Assembly (NCBI RefSeq): GCF_019059575.1
Contig: NW_024883013.1
Location: 62,001-126,000 of the forward strand
Direction of reading: 5' to 3'
Source: Amphibalanus amphitrite
Taxonomy: Eukaryota > Arthropoda > Thecostraca > Balanomorpha > Balanidae
Length of the DNA: 64,000 bases
Every line of letters begins with the position of its first letter. Position 1 is the stretch's first letter. The notes beneath the pieces were generated by a model, which was not told the origin of the DNA, did no database searches, and saw only the letters and a program-made list of their open reading frames with translations. Positions 54,176 to 61,729 of the stretch are shown here, piece after piece. A program made the translations under genes and the position numbers.

Positions 54176-57100
54176 ATGGGTCTTAGCTTCCTACAATGGA
54201 ATGCACGAGGGCTCATTGGCAAATGGGCCGAGGCAAAACCCATGTTCATGCATGGTAACTTCAGCCTCATATGTATTCAAGAGACTCATTTCATCATGAA
54301 TGACAGGTATACTTTTCGACTACCTGGTTTTTCTGCGTATCATGGATACTCACGTCAGGGAGGACGAGGTGGAGGAGTGTCGATTTATGTGTCAAACAGG
54401 TTATCACATTTTCAGGTAGACGTGCACACCACATTACAGGCAGTGGTATGCTCAATACGGGTCCAAAACCGTCGAATTGCTGTGTGTTCGTTGTACTTAC
54501 CACCAAATGAGACTTTCTCTTTTACTGAGCTGGATCAGCTGATCAAAGAGCTTCCTAAGCCCTTTGTCATCTGCACGGATGCTAATAGCAAACATATGAT
54601 GTGGGGTAGCCAAATAAATGATGCTCGAGGAAATATCTGGATGGATGTGATCAACCTGAATATGCTGTGTGTTTTGAACGATGGGCAGCCCACTAGAATA
54701 GACGACTTTACAGGCAACGAGTCGTTTATTGACTTAACTGTTACAACAAGCGATATTGCACCCATGATGGAATGGAATACTGACAAGGACCTCCACTCAA
54801 GTGACCATTTCCCCGTACTTATCAGAATGGGCTCTGATACTGGCCCACCACCTCCAATTGTTCCACCTCTGTTTCTAGGTTGGAATATTAAACGAGCAGA
54901 CTGGACTGAGTTTCAGAGACACTATTCTTTTAAGTTTGATAGTAGCAATGGCGTTGACAATTGTGACAACATGGTGGCAGCAATGATGGAAACGGCTACA
55001 CAATTTATTCCCACCCGCAACTGTAACTCTAAATACCAATGCCCATGGTGGAATGACCAATGCCGAAACGCCATTAGGGAGAGACGGCGTGCTCAGAACC
55101 GGATGAGGAGAGACCCATACTCTGAGTTCCTGCGAATTGAATATCGTCGTGCCAAAGCAAAGGCTCATCGCACAGTTCGTGAGGCACAGGTAACTGCATG
55201 GAGGGAGTTCATATCTATGTTTAATCACCGAACACCAATGAAGAAGCTGTGGGAAACGCTTCGGAAATTCAATTACAAGGGTCGCATATCCCGACAATAC
55301 CCGGTACTGTTTGAAAATGACGCCACAATCGATGATCCTCTTGAGGTTGCTAATACGTTTGGACGTTTCTTTGCCGGACTGAGTGGCCGTTCTATGTACT
55401 CTGAAGCATTTTTACTAAGAGAACGGACACTCATTGATACCATGCCAGACTTTGGGAATGAGAACACCGAAGACTATAACAAAGAGTTTTCATTCTCTGA
55501 ACTAACTAAGGCGATATCTCGATCAGGCTCTACGTCAGTTGGGCCGGACAAAGTGCACTACGAATTTTTTAGACACATGGATGATGGGCAATTACGAGAA
55601 CTGTTGGCGCTTTTCAACTTTTTATGGTTGAACAATGTTTTCCCACAAACATGGAAACATTCGTATGTTGTTCCTATATTGAAGCCGGGTAAGGACTGTA
55701 ATAAAGTCAAATCATACCGCCCAATCCAGCTAACATCTGTTTTGTGTAAACTGATGGAAAGAATGATCGGGAAAAGACTTAGCTGGTACTTAGAAAGGTA
55801 TTGCCTACTATCTAGGTTTCAGAGTGCTTTTCGGGAGAACAGGAGCACAATGGACCACTTGCTACGACTGGAGTCACAGATTCGAGATGGATTTCTCCAT
55901 CACAGCACCACAATAGGGATTTTTCTCGATTTAAAATCGGCATACAACATGGTGTCTCCTACTGTGCTCTTGCATCGCCTTTTTGACATGGGTTTTCGAG
56001 GACACCTGATGTACTTTGTCCAATCGTACCTAAGTCGTCGAACGTTTCAGGTTCGATGTGGTGCGTTATCGGACACATTCACTCAAGAATATGGACTTGT
56101 GCAGGGTGGGGTGCTTTCGCCATTGCTTTTCAACATTGCTATCAACTCGATGTTTGATGATATCCCTCGAGGTGTCTCGTATGCCATCTATGCTGACGAT
56201 TGCACGATTTGGACACAGGGTCGACAATTACCTCAACTGTTTCACAAAAGTCAGCAGGCTCTGCACAAAGTTGGGGAATGGGCGCTTAACAATGGATTTT
56301 CTTTCTCGGCAGAAAAATCTACAGCGGTCATGTTCAGACGTGGATTAAAACATGTTGACTTGGAATCTTACCCCACACTTGTTATCAACAATGCAAACAT
56401 TCCTTTTGCTGAGCAGGTGAGATACCTGGGAGTTCTGCTAGACAGCAAACTCAACTTTAGAGCGCATGTAGAGTATACTAAAGCGAGGGCGCAGAAACGA
56501 ATCGCTCTTCTTAAATGCATATCAGGTAAATCGTTTGGCGCTGATCGAGTGATTCTCCTTCGAATGTATAAAGCTTTAATTCGTCCAATCCTCGAATATG
56601 CTGCAGTGATATTAGATGGGCCGGGCAGTCGCATTATTGATTCACTTGAGTGCGTGCAAAACACAGCACTACGTATCGCGACTGGAGCGCTACGTTCCAG
56701 CCCTGTACGGTCGTTGCAGGTTGACACTAACGTGGTTCCTCTCAGCCTCAGGAGGCAAGACCTATCACTTAGATATTATCTCAAGGTACAGGGAGACATT
56801 CGACATCCATGTCACAAATTGGTTGATATGGAGAGCAACCAACACGTGTATGAAGGGATATCCGAACACTATATGAAAAGGATTTCTGGATTCCCTGTAT
56901 CACAAAGGTTGTCCACAATGTGCCGGGAACTTGGTCTCCGAATACCAGTAAACACGGTGAACTCACGTGGACTGATATCTCCCTGGCTCTTACCCGACGT
57001 CACCACTGTGATGTTACTCGATGGCACGAGACACAGGACAGAAACTGACATTCATGTAGCGTTCCAAGAGGTGCTTGCACAATATCCAGGGTTTCGGAGA

Positions 57101-57928
57101 TTCTATACTGACGGCTCCAAGATTGACGGATCGACTGGCTGTGCTTTTACAGTGAACAATGCTTTCTTTTCACACAAACTGGATCCGTGGATGTCAGTGT
57201 TTACTGCGGAGTTGGTGGCAATTCGCGAAGCACTTCGATTCATTTCGAATCATCGGGTTGACAAAGCAATGATCTGTTCGGACTCGCAATCCGCGATACG
57301 TGCTATAGCGTCTCACAATCGTGAACATTGCATTGTTATAGAGATTTCTGAGATTCTCTACCAGCTTTCACGTGACCGATGCCAATGTATTTTTCTGTGG
57401 ATACCAGGACACAGCGGTGTAGCAGGCAATGTCAGAGCCGATCATTGGGCCAGACTGTCTCACCAGAAACCGAATGTCACGCATGTTAATGTAGGGTACA
57501 GAGAGTTTCTGCCTATGGTTCGTAAGAGTATCAAAGACAAGTTCGCTGAGCTATGGCATGATTACCGCCCGACACTCCTTAAAGAGATTAAGCCAAATGT
57601 CGGCCAATGGATGTCTAGTTCTCGCAGAAACCGCAGGGAAGAAATCATACTGACTAGGATGCGAATAGGGCATACTCATCTTACTCATAGACATATTCTC
57701 GATCGCGAACCACCACCGATATGTGACCGTTGCCGATGTCCACTTGACGTTCCGCACATCTTGCTGCATTGTCGGAAATTCTGTGCCGAAAGATGGAACC
57801 TGGAAACAGAATGTCGCATATCCAATGTCCAGATGAGTGTTGCATCTCTACTGGGAAATGAATTTCCCTTGATCACGGATGCGGTGTTTGCATATCTTAC
57901 TGAATGCAATGTTGCTCAGAGATTGTGA
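54176..57928 (+). CDS. I-type LINE ORF2: endonuclease, RT, RNase H, 1250 aa
   Basis: The polyprotein copies LINE RNA at a nicked target. An apurinic-type endonuclease covers about residues 1-225: QWNARGL near the start, QETHF, then DANSKHMMW and SDHFPV at about 208. The reverse transcriptase covers about 440-760: GPDKVHYEFF, SYRPIQLTSVLCK, FLDLKSAYNMV, QGGVLSPLLFN and the catalytic YAIYADDC at about 671. RNase H covers about 970-1105: FYTDGSKIDGSTG, FTAELVAIREAL, SDSQSAI and WIPGHSGVAGN. It ends with a CCHC-like knuckle (CDRCRCPLDVPHILLHC at about 1182). This order defines the I group. All catalytic motifs are present and the frame is open, so the element may have been active recently. The first ATG follows a 200-base spacer from the Gypsy insertion. 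Confidence 0.94.
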   Translation: MGLSFLQWNARGLIGKWAEAKPMFMHGNFSLICIQETHFIMNDRYTFRLPGFSAYHGYSRQGGRGGGVSIYVSNRLSHFQVDVHTTLQAVVCSIRVQNRRIAVCSLYLPPNETFSFTELDQLIKELPKPFVICTDANSKHMMWGSQINDARGNIWMDVINLNMLCVLNDGQPTRIDDFTGNESFIDLTVTTSDIAPMMEWNTDKDLHSSDHFPVLIRMGSDTGPPPPIVPPLFLGWNIKRADWTEFQRHYSFKFDSSNGVDNCDNMVAAMMETATQFIPTRNCNSKYQCPWWNDQCRNAIRERRRAQNRMRRDPYSEFLRIEYRRAKAKAHRTVREAQVTAWREFISMFNHRTPMKKLWETLRKFNYKGRISRQYPVLFENDATIDDPLEVANTFGRFFAGLSGRSMYSEAFLLRERTLIDTMPDFGNENTEDYNKEFSFSELTKAISRSGSTSVGPDKVHYEFFRHMDDGQLRELLALFNFLWLNNVFPQTWKHSYVVPILKPGKDCNKVKSYRPIQLTSVLCKLMERMIGKRLSWYLERYCLLSRFQSAFRENRSTMDHLLRLESQIRDGFLHHSTTIGIFLDLKSAYNMVSPTVLLHRLFDMGFRGHLMYFVQSYLSRRTFQVRCGALSDTFTQEYGLVQGGVLSPLLFNIAINSMFDDIPRGVSYAIYADDCTIWTQGRQLPQLFHKSQQALHKVGEWALNNGFSFSAEKSTAVMFRRGLKHVDLESYPTLVINNANIPFAEQVRYLGVLLDSKLNFRAHVEYTKARAQKRIALLKCISGKSFGADRVILLRMYKALIRPILEYAAVILDGPGSRIIDSLECVQNTALRIATGALRSSPVRSLQVDTNVVPLSLRRQDLSLRYYLKVQGDIRHPCHKLVDMESNQHVYEGISEHYMKRISGFPVSQRLSTMCRELGLRIPVNTVNSRGLISPWLLPDVTTVMLLDGTRHRTETDIHVAFQEVLAQYPGFRRFYTDGSKIDGSTGCAFTVNNAFFSHKLDPWMSVFTAELVAIREALRFISNHRVDKAMICSDSQSAIRAIASHNREHCIVIEISEILYQLSRDRCQCIFLWIPGHSGVAGNVRADHWARLSHQKPNVTHVNVGYREFLPMVRKSIKDKFAELWHDYRPTLLKEIKPNVGQWMSSSRRNRREEIILTRMRIGHTHLTHRHILDREPPPICDRCRCPLDVPHILLHCRKFCAERWNLETECRISNVQMSVASLLGNEFPLITDAVFAYLTECNVAQRL

Positions 57929-58403
57929 GACGATGTGATGTTGTGATGTCAAACATGTGACTTTGGCGAACTACTTAGAGTGAGTGTTATCGACGACAAT
58001 TGCTCTCTATTGACTGTTTTTGCAGTGTATTTCGATTATAGTTAGTTTTCACCCCAAAGTAGTTCTTTCAGAATCTATCGTATTTAGACCACCTCTCTTG
58101 GTCTATGTAGCCTAGTTGAAACCTCAGTAGTGTAACCATCAGGATGCCACAACTATGGCTGAAAACTAACCACTTCTGTCTTCTGCAGAAATCTTCATCG
58201 CTACATCCTCCCAAAGCAAGTTCACACCACGGCTATACCTATCCTAAATCCGTAACCCTGCTTAGTCACCCTGCTTAGTTCCCTTTACCCACAAAGAAGA
58301 AGAGAAGAAGAAGAAAGACTGTCATCAAAAGAAGTTGGACGCAAGAGCCAAGTTGCTACGCGCCCTAACCCACAACAACAACAACAACAACGTTCATGTT
58401 GGG

Positions 58404-59317
58404 TGTGTGAGATGGTGAGAGTGTGAGAGAAGCCGGATAAATATAATTTGTGAGTTGTGACCCGTGATTATAAGCAAATATTCTATATTGGGGGCGAGTG
58501 GGTTGAAAAATAATTTCTATTTCGTGTCCTCATTACAGGCTTCCAATATGTTCTGGTCGTGTTATCATATCGATATCCCATACATACACTGGCTATTTTA
58601 CATGGTAGGCACTGGCACGCGGCGTTGATAAATCGATTTCAAAATTCAATCTCGATGAATCTTGGTGGCTGGTTTGGTGGACTTTCGTGGGAGGTAAATG
58701 GGTGGCATGTATTTTGAGACTGCAACACAAATTGTGGCGCTTTTTAATAATTTTATTTTAGATTATTTTAGGTTGTAAATTATTAGATTTTGTAAGCTAT
58801 ACCTACATTTTTAAACTTGTTAATTTTCCAGTAATTCAGGGACTTTCGCTGTTGTATGACCTGCGGCCACCTCTCCAAATCAGCCACCTGAATCTTGAAC
58901 AAGTTTTTGTTTTAAAAAATCTGGTCTGGCCGTCTTCAAGTGGGAAAAATGAAAAAGCCATCAGCTTATGAACTTAACTAGGTATTTTATCTACTCTACC
59001 CTCACAGGCACAGTCTCAATTTGAGTAATTTCAACTATTATTACCTTTAGACTTTCAGAAGTTTCACGTGGCTGTGGAATTTGAGTTGACAGTTTTGGTT
59101 TTTGTCTTGGTGACTGTGAGTCCAAGTTTGACTCAAGGCTTCCATTTTAAGATACACTCAAAGTTGAAACAGAGGTAACTTATGTCTTCCAGTTTGGCGA
59201 ACAGTCTATAAATTGGACTGTTTAGTGCACTAGCCAGGTCACTGGCCTGAGTCCTATTCTCCAGTGACCTCATAGTGACTTCCCATGGTTTGTGGTTAAA
59301 ACAGTTTTGTCCTTGTC
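58404..59317. other. Host intergenic DNA, no gene seen
   Basis: About 0.9 kb of A/T-richer single-copy-looking sequence between the LINE target duplication and the hAT MITE. I see no open frame of note, no terminal repeats and no RNA gene. Together with 30391-30415 and 36546-36553 it is the old host sequence into which the elements inserted. Confidence 0.45.
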
Positions 59318-59325
59318 CTTGTTGG

Positions 59326-61083
59326 CAGTGGCGGATCCAAGGGGGGGGTCACATGGGTCATGGCCCCCCCTTGAGGCCCGGGGGCCCAAAGACCTGCCAG
59401 GGGCACCACCGGCCTATCAGAGGTATCACAGTCCTGACAGGGGCACCACAGGACCGCCAGGGGCACCACAGGCCTAGCAGGGACACCACGGGCCTGGTAC
59501 CCCTGGGCCCTGACAGGACTGTAACGCCCCTGACAAGCCTGAAGTGTCCCCGGCAGGCACGTGGTGGCCCTGACAGGCCTGAGGCGCCCCTGCAAGGCCG
59601 GCAGTGCCCCTGGCAGGCCTGTGGTGTCCATGGCAGGCCTGTGGTGCCCTTGCTAGGCCTCTGGTGCCCCTGACAGGCTTGTAATGCCCCTGGAAGGACT
59701 GTGGTGCCCCTGGGCCCTGACAAGCCTGAGGTGCCCCTGACAGGCCAGTGGTGCCCTTGCTAGGCCTGTGGTGCCCCTGGCAGGCCTCTGGTGCCCCTGA
59801 CAGGCTTGCGGTGCCCTTGGAAGGACTGTGGTGTCCCTGGGCCCTGACAAGCCTGAGGTGCCCCTGACAGGCCCGTGGTGCCCTTGTTAGACCTGTGGTG
59901 CCCCTGGCAGGCCTCTGGTGCCCTTGCTAGGCCGCTGGTACCCCTGCGCCCGGAGAGGACTGGTGCCCCTGAAAAGTCTGAAGTGCCCCTCGGCAGGGCC
60001 GTGGTGCCCCTGACAGGCCCAAGGTGCCCCTGCGAGGCCGGTGGTGCCCCTGGCAGACCTCTGGTGCCCCTGGCAGGTCTGTGGTGCCCCTGGCAGGTCT
60101 GTGGCGCCCCTGGCAGACCTGTGTTGACTGGTGCCCCTGCTAGGTCGCTGGTGCCCCTCACAGACCTGTGGTGCCCCTGGGCCTTGACAAGCCTGAGATG
60201 CCTGGCTATGACAGGCTCGTGGTGCCCCTGATAGACCAGTGGTGCCCTTGCTAGGCCTGTAGTGCCCCTGGCAGGCCTCTGGTGCCCCTGCTACCCCTGC
60301 GCACGGAGAGGACTATGGTGCCCCTGAAAAGCCTGAAGTGCCTCTCGACAGGCCCGTGGTGCCCCTGGGCCCTGACAGGCCCAAGTTACCCCTGCGAGGT
60401 CGGTGGTGCTCCTGGCAGGCCTCTGGTGCCCCTGGCAGGTCTGTGGTGCACCTGGCAGGCCTGTGTTGACTGGTGCCCCTGCAAGGCCGCTGGTGCCCCT
60501 CACAGGCCTGCGGTGTCCCTGGAAGGACTGTGGTGCCCCTGCCCCTAGGGGTGCTCATGGGCCCAACAGGCCCGTTGTGCCCCTGACAGGCCTGTCGTGT
60601 ATACTTGCTAGACCTGTGGTGCCCCTGCTTCCTGGCAGGCCTGTGGTGCCCCTGGCGGGCTTGTGGCGCCCCTACAAGGCCGTAGGTGCCCCTGACAGGT
60701 TTGTGGTGTCCCTGGAAGGACTTTGGTGCCCCTGACAAGCCTGAAGTGTCAAGAACAGACCCTTTAGACGCCAGGGTCAAGTTCGTCGGACTGACAACGA
60801 TTTGCTTACCTGATAACGTTCCTGGTAAGTACTCACTACTCAGCATCCACAACATATATACACATAGCACATTCATATATACTTGCTTACAATTGGTAAA
60901 TGTGGTTGTGGCTAAGAGTTAAGATACTGACTAAAAATAAAAAATAAAGATGAAAAAACTGAAAATGGGGGCACCACCAAAATGAAGTGGACGAAATCCG
61001 TTGAGTTTTTAATTTTGGGTATAGGTAGAGGCACCACTTCGATTCATGACCCTCCCCTTGGAGTTTTCCTGGATCCGCCCCTG
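59326..61083. mobile_element. hAT-type MITE with internal minisatellite, 1758 bp
   Basis: A perfect 8-bp duplication CTTGTTGG lies at 59318-59325 and 61084-61091. The ends CAGTGGCGGATCC and GGATCCGCCCCTG are inverted with one mismatch, and match the family at 2368-2849. Between about 59395 and 60740 is a minisatellite of ~20-21-bp units. The right part (about 60760-61080) is unique A-rich sequence. There is no transposase. The collagen-like frames (repeats of GAPQACQGHH and similar) are only the translation of the minisatellite. Confidence 0.9.
59395..60740. repeat. GGTGCCCCTGACAGGCCTGT minisatellite
   Basis: The array of a 20-21-bp unit varies around GGTGCCCCTGACAGGCCTGT. Larger blocks of several hundred bases recur (for example the parts beginning near 59720, 59840 and 60190), so it has grown by duplication at more than one scale. 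It lies wholly inside the hAT MITE. Confidence 0.9.
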
Positions 61084-61091
61084 CTTGTTGG

Positions 61092-61458
61092 TCATCTAGG
61101 TTTCATCTAGGAGCCTGGATATAATCCCACCAGCTCAGCAAGAGGTGACACGGGGTTGGACATAGCCACATTTAATGTGACAAAAGAGGGCACACAGAAA
61201 TTGCAGTCCTAAGTTGATGCAGAGTGATAAGTAACCATTGAATATATGATGCATCCCATGTGGTGCAAGCATGCATTATATCACAAACTTTTGTTATTTT
61301 AATGAACAAATTGATTTATTAGCTATACCAGATTTTGGTTTGACATTTATCTGGCTTTGGGTCCTTATAGACAATACCTATCCTGCTAAATTCAAATGCA
61401 GATTAGATCAACCATAAGACAAAATCTTGCTTCCACAGAAACTCATTCCATTTCAACT
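61092..61458 (+). promoter_or_regulatory. NOC3L 5' flank
   Basis: The region between the hAT MITE and the NOC3L start codon should contain the promoter and 5' UTR. A CTTGCTTCCACAG at about 61426-61438 looks like a splice acceptor, so a non-coding first exon further upstream is possible. No TATA box is obvious. The MITE ends about 370 bases before the start codon. Confidence 0.35.
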
Positions 61459-61729
61459 ATGATGAAGAAGAAAGGCAAGAAATCCATCCTTCCTAAATCA
61501 AAGAAATCTCAGAGCTCTGGGAAAGCCAAGCATGGGCGTCCGCCTGGCGGCGCCCCACGGCGGCCGGGCGGCGCGGCGAAGGGCGGCGGCCGGCGGCAGC
61601 GGCGCGCGCCGGCGGACGGTGCTGACGACGAGCTGCAGCAGCGTCAGCAGCGGATCGAGGAGCTGCGCCGCTCACTGGGCATGCCGGCCCGCGCGGCACG
61701 CGCCGGCGCCGAGCGGCCAGGAGGACCAG
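61459..61729 (+). CDS. NOC3L: NOC3L coding exon 1
   Basis: The start ATGATG is followed by a basic nuclear/nucleolar-targeting-like region and an Ala/Gly/Arg-rich GC-rich stretch with a helical QQRQQRIEELRRSLG segment. The donor CAG|GTGAGG is followed eight bases later by fifteen G. It ends in phase 1. Confidence 0.85.

Larger units (their letters stand above)
36566..58391 (+). mobile_element. I-type LINE, split by a Gypsy insertion and partly duplicated
   Basis: A 12-bp target duplication GTTCATGTTGGG lies at 36554-36565 and again at 58392-58403, framing the element. The LINE parts are the 5' UTR and ORF1 (36566-38230, repeated at 47581-49245) and the spacer, ORF2 and 3' UTR (53974-58391), about 6.1 kb in all. 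It ends in (CAA)n (about 58373-58391), a simple tail like that of other I-type elements. Two ORFs, the first with zinc knuckles and the second with endonuclease, RT and RNase H, identify the I/Nimb group. Both ORFs are open and the target duplication is perfect, so insertion looks recent. A Gypsy element sits seven bases after ORF1. Confidence 0.88.

Noticed and set aside
59275-60735. Long collagen-like or Pro/Gly-rich frames on both strands
   Set aside because: They are translations of the 20-21-bp minisatellite inside the hAT MITE and are open in several frames at once.
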